From NCBI GenBank assembly GCA_951394045.1, contig OX595988.1, positions 248,001 through 312,000 on the forward strand: a stretch of DNA of 64,000 bases, written 5' to 3'. Below the pieces are notes generated by a model. The model was not told the DNA's origin. It made no database searches and saw only the letters and a list, made by a program, of their open reading frames with translations. The DNA comes from Nitzschia sp. DOCU1 (Eukaryota > Bacillariophyta > Bacillariophyceae > Bacillariales > Bacillariaceae). A program made the position numbers and the translations under genes. Shown here piece by piece: positions 17,311 through 29,193 of the stretch; positions within the stretch are counted from its first letter, which is position 1; every line of letters begins with the position of its first letter.

Positions 17311-19177
17311 CGTGATCGTGCTGCCGCCATTGTCGAATGGATGCTGGATTCAATCATTCCTACCACGGTAAAGACACCTCCCACAATGGCCATGATGGAA
17401 GTACAATAGTCGTACCAATGCACTTTTTCCTTGCGATACGACACGGCAATGGGCGACAAATCGTAGGCAAACTTGGCTTCGGGGACCATATCATTTCGGT
17501 ACAAGGCCAGTTGAGAGTTTGGTAAAATTTGATAGACTCTCAAATCCCGTCGTCCCACTCGCAATCCATCTACCTTGGTGGACACAATCTTGAGATAATG
17601 ATGATAGGATTCATGCAAGTTTTCCGTCACGTAAATGTTACCATCCATAGGCGAAATCTTGGATCGGACTTGGTCGGGTACTTTGGCGAGACCGCTATCA
17701 ATTCGAATTTTGGCCATGGGATCTCCAATGGACAAGGCATGGATCATGTGGCTCACATTGGTCATGTGAGGAGCCAAATCATGTTGATTGGAACGCGCCA
17801 AAATGTGAAAGTTGCCAGGCGTTCGATCTAGGAGTAAATGACCTTGCAATTGACACCCGGGATGTTCCTCCTCTTTCCACTCATGAAACAATTTTCGCTT
17901 GTTACTCAAGGCACGATCATGCCACCGTTTGGTTTCTTCATTCTTGGCATCTTCATGTAAACGTTCTCGAGCACCTAAAACAATGGTTGAGTTGACATTC
18001 AATACCTTGAAATACTTTTGCTCGTCGTCGACAAATCTACGTACCTTCATGAGCCTTGTGCAGAGTCCGGGCACGTTCCGCTTCATCCCCATCTCCCTTC
18101 AACTCTTCCTTGTGTTCCTCTTCCATGTAATACAACCATTCCACCATTTCTAGAATCGTTCTATGTCCACGATAGTCTCCACCATGCCATGGCTTTCCAT
18201 CCACAAACAATCTCAAGGTCGGATAGGCCTGGATCCGTTCTTCAAAATTGCACAATTCCGCATGTATCACACAATCAATCTTGGCAATAATCACGGGCAT
18301 TTGAACTTTTTCGGCTGCCTTATAGTCTTCATCCGTATAATCGTCCGGATGTGCCTTGCCTAAATGTTCTCCGGCATCGACCATGACTTCCGCCAAAGCT
18401 TCCCATGTGGGCGCTAAATCCCGGCAATGCGAACACCAACTCGCATAAAAGTCCACAAAGACGTAATCATATTCATTCTTGTAATACTCGAAAGTTTCTG
18501 GATCCAACGAAATAGCGTCTTCTCCATTGGCATGAAGCTCTTCGAGGGTTTCGGTGACGGAAGGATCAAACAAATCAATATCTTTTTGATTACGATTCCG
18601 GCCCTTGTAGCCTTTACGGACACCATTACCATCAATATTCCATTTAGTGACATGGGCCGTTACATTTTGATCAGTGCCCAAAACGCTCACGACATCAATG
18701 ACGGCCCAATCGCAACGTAAATCCATCATGGTAATATTAAAGTTGAGACGAATCCGAGGATCATCGGAACGATCGAGAGCGAGATCCGTTACCAATCTGA
18801 GCAAGGGACAAGTGTATAGTGTGAGACGAAGGGGGCAAGTAGGAGACAAAGTTGTAGTTGACCCAGGTGCCCCCAGATCAGAGTTAGTTCAGTCGGTCGT
18901 TCAGTCGTCGCCACCGAAAGCAAAATAGCACGGGTACATCTAGTGCACAAACAACCCATGATCTCTAGCAGCACAGACACGCAGCGTCACATCATATACC
19001 TAGCAAACTGCATGCTTACCTGTTGGAGAAAAAGGCACTCGTTTCATAGACAAACAAGATAATCATGATCGTCAAGGAAATATAACTCAAAATACTCCCC
19101 GACCGAGTCCCTTCCATCAAGTCGGTGGGGATTTTGCGGTACATGTCCACATGGGCGGCCCAGGGACGATTTTGCAT
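17298..19177 (-). CDS. PDI-C type ERV-thioredoxin-ERV membrane protein (copy 1)
   Basis: Three exons on the minus strand, 19177-19020, 18796-18045 and 17974-17298, give 528 residues. Introns are 223 bases (phase 2) and 70 bases (phase 1). The start is ATG 19177; the upstream frame begins only with TTG. The N-terminus has the ERV/ERGIC motif DMYRKIPTDLMEGTRSGS and a membrane span (ILSYISLTIMIILFVYETSAFF). The luminal ERV half (RIRLNFNITMMDLRCDWAVIDV) follows. A complete thioredoxin domain comes next, with active site FYASWCSHCRDLAP and the cis-Pro region QAYPTLRLFVDGKP. The rest of the ERV luminal domain follows (HPGCQLQGHLLLDRTPGNFHI, HMTNVSHMIHALSIG) and the second span (WYDYCTSIMAIVGGVFTVVGMI). 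Plants have the same chimera, called PDI-C. It probably acts in the ER/early Golgi on disulfides or cargo. A close paralogue lies at 30.8 kb. Confidence 0.92.
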
Positions 19178-19996
19178 CTTTTGACAAGGGTATGGACGAT
19201 GTCTACAATTCAATAAATAAACAACTGAGGTTCAGGAGAGAGATGCAAGAACTAGGTAGCAACAATGATGTCGTCTGCCGCCACAAGAGTAAGAGACGGG
19301 TCTCATTGCGAGCGCCATGGTCGACGTGTGTGTGGTGGCGTGGAAGCCTCGCGAAATCGGTGGCCGCGACGACTGGATCGACTGCAAGATCGCTTGTGAC
19401 GTAGGAATGGTGAGTGAATACTGATGCGTATGATAGCGGGATACTTGCCTACCCAAGTGGTACAGTTCAGTACTTCATTCTTCCCTTTTGGAAAGAATAT
19501 GTGCCCATTGAAGGTGACGTCAACCAACATCCCGCAAAAGGACTGACGTACTAAAGTGCCTGCGATGCGGTGTGCAATTCTCACTTCTCGCCACGCCGAG
19601 CGAAAATCTCGAACCTTTGCGTTGTTGTTGGTGATGAATAGGAATGACGAATGACGGAACTTTTCTTAACGAGTTGCCCTCTCTAGAGACCGCCACTGCT
19701 GCTGCTGCAACGAAGAAAGGATACCTTTTGTTCTCTGCTGTGTGTTGTTCCATCATCAAACAATCAATCAAGCAAGCAACCAAAGTGAATACATTACCTC
19801 ACGACCGGCCGCTGTTGTCTCGTACGAAGAAAAGCATCAAACAACGACAATATCGAAACAAAGTGCCAATGATAGGAGTTCCAAGAGACACCAACACGTC
19901 GATCAAGGTTTATCATTGCTGTTGCTAGGTGGGGCGGTAACTCGAACTGTAGCATCTCGGCAGAAGGACGTGCAGATTTCTCGTCTTGCGCGCGAC
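19178..19996. other. Divergent intergenic region between the PDI-C and LRR genes
   Basis: Both neighbours are transcribed away from this region, so it should hold two promoters. Several overlapping small frames on both strands have no domain. The LRR frame stays open upstream of its likely start, beginning at a GTG at 19742. Confidence 0.4.
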
Positions 19997-21949
19997 ATGG
20001 CTACTTCTACCGCTTCTGAATCCATGATTGCCAATACGAAGAATGCTAACGAGGACGCAAGCATGGAAACGGATGAAGTGGTTAGTACGGAATCATCATC
20101 ATCATCGATCAACAACAAGGACAGCGATTTCGACTGGGATGCTCTCAAGGTTGTCGATACGATCGAGGAATTGCAGCAGTCTTTGTATGAGAATCGATAC
20201 TCCAATCTACTGGTACTCCCCACTGCCTACTCTGCAATACCTGTTGTGCCGCCACAGCCAACAAGAACTTTTGCGAATGATGGTGTGGGGTTGGGACATC
20301 CCCCAAATGCTGCTGCTGGTGCTGCCGCTCGACGAGGCGCAGCTGTTCATGGTGTGAACGACAATCGCATGTCCTCGTCGTTTCACCGGGCCCGAGAGTC
20401 TTCTCCGCGGAGAGACGTCAATCACCCCGCCATGTATTGTTCCGTGCTTGCCGATGCTCTACGATCCAACACAGCGTTGACAAGTCTTACATTGGAGGAA
20501 GTTCCTCTGGTAGCAGCAGCATCTTTGGCTCCTACTGGTGCTGGCGGTGGCATTCCAATGCCCTATCATCAACCCCAGCCGCAGCTGTACTGGTTAGGAC
20601 AGAGTATCCAGGCGCATCCTAGTCTGAACCGACTGGCGTTGCTAGAAAATCGATTAGGAGATGCCGGTGTAATTGCCCTGATGCAAGCCTTGTGTCCTTC
20701 TATGTCACCCACTGCGCTCATGGCTCCGTTTCCTACCAGCATTACCCCAAGTACGCCACGACATGGATTCCGGGTGCCGTGTATCTATCCGTCGACAAAC
20801 ACCACAGCATCTTCCAGCAGCCGATTCGTCGTACGACATGTGCTATCGATTCCGTTGACTTTGGAGTTCCCCAAGACGCATTGCTTACAGTCTCTTTCTC
20901 TCTGTGGTAACCATATCGGAGACCAAGGAGCGTTTTGGATCTCGCAGGCGTTTTTACAGCGCTTCAAGAACTCTTCGGACATGGCCTCTTCAAGTCTGAC
21001 AGAACTCGATCTTTCTTGCAACAATATTACCGAGAAAGGAGCGTTTTGCTTGTCTCTACTGGTGGGTCAATCTTCTAATATGACTACCTTTTTGTTGAAC
21101 GGAAATGCCATTGGACCCGAAGGAGCCGTGGCCCTTGCACAAGCCCTGCACACGAACTCTCAAATGACCATCCTCGGACTCTCGTCTAACTGCATTCAAG
21201 ACCAAGGCGCCTTTGCTATCGCCCAAGTGGCGACTCATCATCCATCCCTTCAAGCACTATTGCTCGAAGACAATCACATTGGATCTCATGGATCTTACGC
21301 TGTTGCTCAAGCACACCAGAAAAACCCTAGATTGGGAATGATGGAACTCAGTCGTAACATTCTGGACACTTCTGTTATGGTCGAAATTGCAAGTGCCATG
21401 CCCACCATTCGATATCTGTATTTGGATCATTGTGGTTTGGACGATAGTCTCGTGCGCTACGTCGCCGACGCTCTACGGACCAATGGAACAATTCATGATC
21501 TGTTTTTGGAAGGAAATGCTATTGGCTCGGCCGGTGCAATGGCTTTGGCCTGGGCACTAGAAACGAACGCGACCTTGGAAGGACTGTTCCTGGAAGGCAA
21601 CCCTATTGGACCAACTGGTGGGAGGGCACTTTGTGAGACTTTAAAGACCCATAACATGACTCTGAAGCGTCTCCCCGTTGGCCCACTGTCGAACAACCTG
21701 TACGAACAAGAAGAGAACGATCATGCACATATCGATCAAATTCAAGGAGAACTAGAGGTCTATCTTGACATGAATGCTTCAGGGCGACGGCGTGTCCTTC
21801 AGGAGGGGGGATTGCCGCCAGCCTTGTGGTCACATTTCTTGATACACCAAGCCATTGTCTACGATCCAGATATGATATTTCTCTTTCACAAGGAACAGCC
21901 GCAACTCTTCAATTCAAATCCGAGAAGAACAACTACTAGTAGAAGATGA
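19997..21949 (+). CDS. Leucine-rich-repeat (ribonuclease-inhibitor type) protein
   Basis: A single-exon frame; the first ATG in good context (GCGACATGG) is at 19997 and gives 650 residues. The frame is open 85 codons further upstream but begins with GTG. The N-terminal 150 residues are low-complexity, Ser/Glu/Asn-rich. From about residue 150 on there are at least eight RNI-type LRRs of 28 residues with the pattern L..L.L..N.IG..G...A. Examples are LQSLSLCGNHIGDQGAF, LTELDLSCNNITEKGAF, MTILGLSSNCIQDQGAF, IHDLFLEGNAIGSAGAM and LEGLFLEGNPIGPTGGR. The repeats are interrupted by a Pro/Thr/Ser insert near residues 235-290. No NACHT, kinase or membrane segment is visible. Such proteins form horseshoe scaffolds for protein binding; the partner is unknown. 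Diatoms carry many. Confidence 0.85.
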   Translation: MATSTASESMIANTKNANEDASMETDEVVSTESSSSSINNKDSDFDWDALKVVDTIEELQQSLYENRYSNLLVLPTAYSAIPVVPPQPTRTFANDGVGLGHPPNAAAGAAARRGAAVHGVNDNRMSSSFHRARESSPRRDVNHPAMYCSVLADALRSNTALTSLTLEEVPLVAAASLAPTGAGGGIPMPYHQPQPQLYWLGQSIQAHPSLNRLALLENRLGDAGVIALMQALCPSMSPTALMAPFPTSITPSTPRHGFRVPCIYPSTNTTASSSSRFVVRHVLSIPLTLEFPKTHCLQSLSLCGNHIGDQGAFWISQAFLQRFKNSSDMASSSLTELDLSCNNITEKGAFCLSLLVGQSSNMTTFLLNGNAIGPEGAVALAQALHTNSQMTILGLSSNCIQDQGAFAIAQVATHHPSLQALLLEDNHIGSHGSYAVAQAHQKNPRLGMMELSRNILDTSVMVEIASAMPTIRYLYLDHCGLDDSLVRYVADALRTNGTIHDLFLEGNAIGSAGAMALAWALETNATLEGLFLEGNPIGPTGGRALCETLKTHNMTLKRLPVGPLSNNLYEQEENDHAHIDQIQGELEVYLDMNASGRRRVLQEGGLPPALWSHFLIHQAIVYDPDMIFLFHKEQPQLFNSNPRRTTTSRR

Positions 21950-23711
21950 GCTACAAGAGCACGACCGACGGAGAACGATTCGAGCAGGCCGATCTGCGTT
22001 TCTTTGTTGGTGGAATCACGCGCAATAAATGAATCTACGGCGAGCCTGGTGCAGCAGGAGTGCCCAAAGAAGCCTCGGCTTAAGGGCGCGTGTGGAAAGG
22101 GCATCCGTCAGTGGGTGACTGGCAGTTCGGCGCACCATGGCGGATAAAGTTGAACTGTCAAAATGCGTCATGGCACCCAGCATTGTCCTCCATCACGGAT
22201 CAAAGTAGGTTGCTTCTTCTTGTAGCAGGGTTAGCTTGCTGGCCTGCAAGCATCCCTCCACATGCATAGTACGAAACGGGCCTACTGGCAGTCAAATCCA
22301 ACTATTCTCTCGACTGCTCCTGATACTACTGTCACAGTGCTCCTACTATCATCATCATGGTGTACTTTGGGCCATCCAGAGTAAGAGATTTTGCTTCACG
22401 TAGTATTAATAGTGCTAGTAGCAGGTTTGGCAGTAGTAGCAGGTCCTCTGTTGTATCGTACTCCATCATGGTTCGTTGACGACCCGAGATCGACTGAAAC
22501 ACGAACGTCGGCGCAGGCCGCAAAGGGGGTATGCATACGAACTTTCGCCATGAACGCCAGCTGGGCATCGAGTTCTCGTAGTCAGTAGTGACAGCTTGAA
22601 GTAGTTAATTGGACGGGATGCCACTACGATGTATCTCGTCGGAATGTCACAGGATCTCTTCGGAATGTCACAGGTACTACCGGTATTACGATGATTTGAA
22701 AATGATCTCATAGTAGCAAACAGGCCAGGCGGAAAATCACCAGGTAAATCGCGCTCCTATCGTCAATTGTGGTTTGAAGATCCAGACCGAAACGGAGAAA
22801 CCAATACGAAGCACTTACTATGCCCTTTCATTTTTGTTTGAGTTTCGGACTTCCACGACATACCGGTAGTGATCTTCTTCCGGTAGTTTCAGGCACTCTC
22901 AACTTCTCTTTTTAATGTGGGCATATGTCTGTTCACAAATAACACAGGTGTTCTCTATCTGGGTCACAACACAGCACGCCAATCAAACAAAAGAACACCC
23001 TTCAGGAACACACAAGAATTCACGATGCGAGCACGCGAGTGTTGGCGCTATCAAAAATTCTTAACTGTTAAACAGAACCATGAACATGCTGTGCTTGCAA
23101 GCCCTGGGTCTCTCTACCGTAGAAATGTGAACCACCACCACCCGAGAGGGAGGCAATGTTCACAAAGTCACAGCAAAAGAAGATACCAGGTACGAAGAAC
23201 TCGGTGTGTGTCGCTACCAGGTACGTTTGGCCAAGCCGAAGAGTGATACTACTGGTACTACCGGTAGGTGGGCGCTGAAGCTTTGAATGTCGTTCCCACC
23301 ACCATTATCATTAAGATTTTGGCTCTCACAGGTCTGCGAGGAGCTGAGAACGAACTGCCCCGGGGTGCCCTGCTCAGTAGTAATACCACGGCCTCTTTAC
23401 AACAATAAGAATTGTTGTTGGAGCAGCGCCCCCCCCCCCCCCCCCCCATCGCACCAAATCGTCACCCTCCTGTCCATCCGTGACTAGTACGTAGTAGGTG
23501 GCGGCCGCGGCCGAGAAAAATATTGAAGGAGGAGGAAGAACAGCACTCCTCCAAACAATCAAGAAGTCCTAGAAGAACCACGAGCAGTACGAGGTCTCCT
23601 ACTACAAGAAAGAGGACAGAAAGCAAAAAAGATTGGAAGGAGGACGACGAAAACGGCGGCGGTGCTCCTGACCTTGACGTTGGACCGCGTGGTAGTAGTT
23701 TCGGTCAAAAG
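21950..23711. other. Intergenic, with a poly-C tract
   Basis: About 1.7 kb without a convincing gene. CTAG/TAGTA words are frequent around 22360-22450. A near-perfect direct repeat GGAATGTCACAGG occurs twice near 22640-22675. A run of 19 C lies at 23429-23447. From 23484 onward the frame of the next gene is open but lacks an ATG, so a 5' exon of that gene may be hidden here. Confidence 0.4.
23429..23447 (+). repeat. Poly-C tract (19 C)
   Basis: An uninterrupted run of 19 cytosines on the plus strand, about 265 bases before the first usable ATG of the downstream DUF6824 gene. It is the counterpart of the 18-C run at 8508-8525. Confidence 0.95.
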
Positions 23712-25606
23712 ATGAATACAATGACACCAGAAGAAAGGGAATTGATCCTAGAAGAGATCCACGGAGTTGCTAGTTCTGCTGTGGCCGAGGAGAGTGCGGA
23801 ATTCAGGCGCCAGAATCTCATAAAGCTCAACGAAGAGTTGGTCCGGATTCGCAGAAAATCTGCCTACGATCTCGCTCTTGTCTTGTCACCGAAATACGCC
23901 AACGACCCTGCATTTCAGCTAATGTTTCTCAGGGCGGAAAGGTTTGACATTCGAAACGCGGCTATGCGCATGGTCATGTACTTCGAACACAAACTACACC
24001 TCTGGGGCGAAGGCAATCTAGCAAAAAAGTTGACAATCGAAGACCTTTCGGATGAAGACGTTCAGACGTTGAAGAGTGGACATTTCCGTATGATTGATGC
24101 TGACATGGCAGGACGTCCCATTGCATTCTTGTCAGTCGGAAAACTTGATTTCTCGTCCTCCTCAGACCCAAGCAGCGTCGTCGATCATCAGGTAAGGACG
24201 AGACTTTGGAGCTGCTGGAAGTACTGCCGACGCTTGTCTAGCACAGTCCTCGTTCGTTCTTCTTACTACTGCTGCATTTCCTTGCGCTTGATGATGCTGG
24301 TGCTACGACGACTACACCACCATCCGGCCACCCATTTTCGTTTACGTCGTGCCCCCACTAGCTTCGTGCCCAATGGTATCTACTGATGACTTCGCTCAAG
24401 AGTGAGACTGTACAACAGCACGGCATAGTGAAAGTTCTATGGGGGTTCCCGTTCGATGACTCTGCCGGTGCCGATAGTGATCCACCACTGCGGCATGCAG
24501 GCTCGACTGCTCCTTCGTCTCGTGGTCAAACCTCCCCTTCTGGCGCCGCGGCCCAATCCAGGGAGAAAGACATTGAAAATGATGGGGAGCTTCCTGTAAA
24601 TGAATCACAATCCGTCACAAGAGCAGACGGACGAGGACTTTACAGCAAAAAGAAGAAGGCGGCTTCACAACCGCACGAAGTTGGCGGTGCTCAATTTTTC
24701 AGGAGATCTTGGGAGATTTTCCAATCGATTCCAGTTCGTATCGTCGCCATACACTACTGTGCGGATGAGGCTCCCCAGCAGGAAGAACTCAATCGATTTT
24801 TGCCTCCATCAAACAAAGGACAGGTTGGTGGATCATCATCTGGTGCTGGTAGCTTCGAACATCGGCTGCGGTCACACATTGGTATGTTATTGCACGACCA
24901 TGGTGGGTTTCCGGGATCAACTTGAATCTCTGACCACTTTCTCGTTTGATTCCATCCTTTTAAAGGGCCGGCGAAAGGGTGCTTGGAACAATTAGGTAGC
25001 TTTGGCATACCAAGTGCCCTTTTGTCGCACACATGTAATATCGACTTTCGAACAAGCATCGAGGAGGAGCCATCATTGAACAGCAGGTTTCGTGTTGGTG
25101 CTGCTACCTCCGATGATTCGCGTGGCATCACTAGTACCGGCGGTCGTCTGGCAAAGCAACCTGTTGAAGACAACCAGCACCAGGATGGAAAGAAGATAGT
25201 AGGGCTTCCTGCCGCAAGCGACGTCCTCCTCGGACGAGGCCGACCCTTCCAAGAGTTCTCTGGGAACAGGCTAATGAACCGATTAATAAAAGAGGAATTG
25301 AAGAGATGCGAGGCAGAAAATCTTCGCGTCGAATCAGCCTCGACTGTTAAACGTGTCTGGGAAGCGCTCAAATCTCGCGGCACTCGATTCCTCAAACGTT
25401 CCGAGTTGAACCCAGACGAATGGAAGGAAGTGGAAGAGTCCGTAGGGCGAGAAAAGGTGTACTTCGCCGTACGAATCCAGGTACGAAAAATGCAACGTCC
25501 GCAATCTGGAAGTCATGAAGAAAGCCCGCAGTCATTAGCTGGTGGATCTATTTCTCCCTCGTCGGAAGTCGATGCTGATCATGTCGACGCCATGGACACC
25601 AGGTGA
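23712..25606 (+). CDS. DUF6824 protein with an N-terminal helical CRAL-TRIO-like region
   Basis: Three exons, 23712-24191, 24362-24881 and 24966-25606, give at least 546 residues. Intron 1 is 170 bases (CAG|GTAAGG to CACTAG, phase 0). Intron 2 is 84 bases (GTATGTTA to TTTTAAAG, phase 1). The joins restore continuous family sequence: DHQ|LRAQWYLLMTSLKSETVQQHG and RLRSHIG|PAKGCLEQLGSFGIP. The N-terminus (TMTPEERELILEEIHGVA, FLRAERFDIRNAAMRMVMYFEHKLHLWG) resembles a diatom family related to CRAL-TRIO lipid-transfer proteins. Near residues 414-512 is a DUF6824 domain: SDVLLGRGRPFQEFSGNRL, a basic helix, then the phase WEALKSRGTRFLK and W-x-x-V. DUF6824 is thought to act in transcriptional regulation in diatoms, without firm proof. 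The start is uncertain: the frame is open 76 codons upstream (SSFGQKMNTMTPEE looks conserved) but has no ATG, so an upstream exon is likely. Confidence 0.75.
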
Positions 25607-26339
25607 GGAAAGCGGCGGAGCTGCATTGAACCTTCGAGCAACCACAAGCTATTGTTTTGAATGGAAATAGGAGTGACTATCTACCTACTGTCGCTTCAAC
25701 AAAGCTATCTTTTAGCCTCTCCAACAACGCTGGCCATAATCATCCACCAGGGAAATATACTGTGTGTGCTAGCTTTTCACCAGATTTGTCGGGTGGGGAA
25801 TGGGGAGACTGTAGTTGAATTACTGCAATTAAGGAATAGTCATTAATGCAGGCCAGTCAATGCCGTATCCGTAATGTACTGAGTCTACATAAAATTCTAC
25901 ATTGCGCACATCTGTAATCATGGAATATGGGTGCTCTCAGACTGCATGCAAAAGTCGAGGCATTCGGAAACCTTTGCCCCCTTGCCCAATAGCGAATTCC
26001 AAAATGACCGGTACCGGTGTTCAAAATGCAACAACACCTTTATAATAATAAGCCTTGACAAAGGAAAGTGCCGCGAGCCAACGTAATTTAACGAGGCTGT
26101 TCTACTTTTGGATTTTCAATATGTTTTTTAAGTTCGCTAGGTCATTCAGAAGAAGGCCAAACAAGTATCAATATAAAATGCAGTTTCATTTTGATTAAGC
26201 GCGGTCGGTGATGTGGTATCCTGCGAACATCCTAGATCAGTGCCGGTTTCATTGGGGCTTCTGTGTCGGATAAATTTGTGAGCTCACAATTTCGACCCTC
26301 CCCTTGTTGGGCAAGATACCAACAGTTTACTCGCCTACC
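25607..26339. other. Intergenic
   Basis: A 730-base spacer between two DUF6824 genes. An AT-rich stretch around 26040-26200 has no repeat or gene. The next gene's frame is open upstream of its ATG only from a TTG at 26304. Confidence 0.4.
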
Positions 26340-27419
26340 ATGATGACTGCGTATCAAGAAGCTACGTTTCCAGTCGTCGAATCTCTATGTTCAATCGATA
26401 ACGTCGTTGAAAAAGAGATCATGAAGGCAACTCAACGATACTTGTTGCACAATCTACGACAGAATAACAATCATTTTGAGAAGTACAACCACCAACCGGC
26501 ACCCTCGGCACGGGCAAACAAGCTCTGCAATTACTTGACTTCAGAAAAGTTCCATCAAAGTATATGCGAAGGTCTTGGACTGTCACCGAATGACTTCGAC
26601 CCATCGCCGATCAGTGGGCCGATCAAAATAGTGACACCAACGCAAACGCCAGACATCTCTGAAAGAATGACTAACAAGAATGTCGAAGATACCGAAGAAG
26701 CACAGCAAGCCATGCCGTCATTCGTCATGCCAGTGTCTCAAGATACTCAAGACATCGTACAGTTGGAAGCCGAGGCGCTTATAAACACTGCGACTCTCGG
26801 TGGCTATATGCAACGAGAATCAAAGCCCGTCACCAACAGTTACACCCCGCAACTTGCATCTCTCGGCCAAAACGACATGAGCCACATCGGCTTTCACACA
26901 CATAAGACGGCTACAAACAAGACAAACTGCAAGGGGGGATCTCTTGCTCATAGATCTGACATGTTGCCTTCCTACTTCAAGCCCGGGCCTTATTCTGTAA
27001 TCATTGGCCGAGGAAAGGAGAGCAAAGGCGTTGTTGGGAATCTCAGGCTCCGCATCATTGCTTCGACATTTCTAACGAGATACTCGAACGCTCCCAACAA
27101 GGCAGCAAAGTCGAAAATTGTGGCGACGATTGTTTCCATGGTTCGAGAAGCCTGTCCACTAGGTGCTTTCATTCGTCTGGGAAAAGACGGGCGATGGTAC
27201 GATGTCAAGGAAGCCGTCGCCACGGAAAAAGTCGGTTATACGATGCGAGAGTTATTGGGGGATCGATACAAGTCTAGTTCCAAAACTAAGGCCAAGCTGC
27301 GCCGTTGTGTCGGTGCCGTGAATGACGACGACGCATCTTGTTCGTCCACTTCGGATTGCTCAACTTCACATAACGATATGAATCAGCACGAGGACGACGT
27401 ATCCATGGATCGACGATGA
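26340..27419 (+). CDS. DUF6824 domain protein (second of three)
   Basis: A single-exon frame; the first ATG is at 26340 (MMTAYQEATFPVVESL), giving 359 residues. The N-terminal 210 residues show no known domain and contain Asn/Gln-rich and Thr-rich stretches. The DUF6824 domain lies at about 214-318: YSVIIGRGKESKGVVGNLRL, then IIASTFLTRYSNAPNKAAKS, IVATIVSMVREA, GRWYDVKEAVATEKVGYTMR and ELLGDRYKSSSKTK. Conserved features are the I-x-GRG-K turn, G-N-x-R-L-R, the Y-x-x-A-x-x-K-x-x-K-S-K-I-V helix, the W-x-x-V and the EKVGY-x-x-R-E-L-L motif. The C-terminus is Asp/Ser-rich. It is closer to the third copy (29.2 kb) than to the first. A nuclear regulatory function is inferred only. Confidence 0.78.
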   Translation: MMTAYQEATFPVVESLCSIDNVVEKEIMKATQRYLLHNLRQNNNHFEKYNHQPAPSARANKLCNYLTSEKFHQSICEGLGLSPNDFDPSPISGPIKIVTPTQTPDISERMTNKNVEDTEEAQQAMPSFVMPVSQDTQDIVQLEAEALINTATLGGYMQRESKPVTNSYTPQLASLGQNDMSHIGFHTHKTATNKTNCKGGSLAHRSDMLPSYFKPGPYSVIIGRGKESKGVVGNLRLRIIASTFLTRYSNAPNKAAKSKIVATIVSMVREACPLGAFIRLGKDGRWYDVKEAVATEKVGYTMRELLGDRYKSSSKTKAKLRRCVGAVNDDDASCSSTSDCSTSHNDMNQHEDDVSMDRR

Positions 27420-29193
27420 GCTTGTTCGTATTTAGACAGCTTGGGGCATTACCCTACCACTGTACAATGTAATCAATATTGTAAACATTACAAAATAGAG
27501 TCTTGAGAAACGCGACGTCAGATATTCTAGCCAAAAAATTATGGGCCTGACGGCTTTGGCGTGAATTAGAGTGATAGACAGAAGCAAGCAACCACTTCCC
27601 GTTTGCTGCGATAGTCAGCCCCATTAATGAGACAAAAACTCAGCCGGGTGGTAATTCTTTGACGGATGATCCGTCTAAAACCGATGTGAGAATTTGTGTG
27701 GGATAATGAAACGAGAGACAAATTAAGGAAATGACACCCAAACAGGCGTAACAACTGCTACTGTTGGAACTTCCTGTTGTAACCCAAGCTAGGAGGCGAT
27801 GTTCATAATGTATTATTTCCCGGCAATGTCCCAATGCGTCGCAGCTGCTCGAAAAAGCTAAAAAGCCGTAGTTATTGTTATTTTCAGTGTCGCGTCAGCG
27901 TCATACCAGATAGGACAACATGAATGGAACCCCGAACTTCTACAGACAGTACATACCAGCATACGTAATGTATTAACCACAACGCATCCTCCTCAAGATG
28001 CCATGTCGGTGTGGCTAGTACGATACCGTAGCTCGAAAGTAAGAATTTGATTGCCAAGGGACTTGAAAAACTATGGGTAGAACCCGCGGCTTCCCGTGGC
28101 ACAGTTCACAACTACTACTGTACCGCGGCAACAGTTTTTGTCGCACTGGTCGTAGAAGCAACGCACGATTCCAAGCGTGGTCGTTTCCAAGAAGGATACC
28201 AGCAACTTCGTCGTTCTGAGGAACGATATCCACCGACGCAAGGGAACAACTTTTAGCAGTAGTGATTGTTTTCGACGATTCTATCTTCTTTCCGCTTCCA
28301 CGGCTTCTTGAAGTTTGTTTTCCTGCTTTAAACAATGAGTAATAGACTGCTGCCGGACACGCGGGCCGTTGTCAAGAGAGACGGCTAAAACAAAACTGCT
28401 GCGCATTATTACTTCTTTCATATCTTCAGTGCAGCAATGGGGCATCTGAATTGGGGTGTCAAAACGCCAGTTCCAACAGCTTTGTTGTGATGATGCCTCG
28501 GCACAGGGGCGACTTTCCAGAGAGTTTTCTTTGCTGCTGTGCATTATTCGTTGCAGTAATGCATCGCTGCTTATTGGATGTCGTGGTGGCGTCAATGATG
28601 GTCAATCACCGCATTGCAAGGGCTGCATGAAAGAAACGGTACTGCTGACTCGATTTTTGTGCGCTATGACGAGGATTGTGTGCAGAATTCGAAAATCGCA
28701 TTTGGACGATGCATGCAGAAAATGGGCAGTGCGACGACAGAGACAGACCCTCGACGCGCCCTGCCGCTATGCGGAGTTAAGCCCCTTTCCAACTTACAAA
28801 AATGCTGTGCAGGATACTGTACATCAGAAAACTCAAGTTCTCAACTAATTATCGAAGGAGAGACTCTTATTGCACGATGAAAACTGCTGTGCAGTATCAG
28901 GAACATTTATACCAGAGAATCTAAAGTTCGAATTCGCCGACGGTAGGTGGCCGGCTCACACTTCCCAATGCGAATCGAACGTTTTGTGTTTCTGCAGCAA
29001 CGTCTGATAAATAAGTGTGCTTATGCCCCAATACCGGTGATAAAAGGCATTGGCAATATATATGAGTGCCGTGCGAGTACCCTTTTACTACTGAGACTCG
29101 CCGTCACAAAATAATATGTTTCGACTCCTCTGCCGCCAGACTGCGAATCGTCTCACAATTTTTCTAGTAGAGTAGTTCTCCTCCTCAACCAAA
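27420..29193. other. Intergenic, 1.8 kb without a supported gene
   Basis: Frames up to 130 codons occur on both strands (for example 28456-28848 plus and 28281-28595 minus) but overlap one another and lack domains. I see no repeat of note. The last 100 bases contain the leader of the third DUF6824 gene. Confidence 0.4.

Noticed and set aside
28281..28848. Overlapping frames of 104 and 130 codons on opposite strands
   Set aside because: No motif, no splice-supported extension, and a composition like neighbouring spacer.
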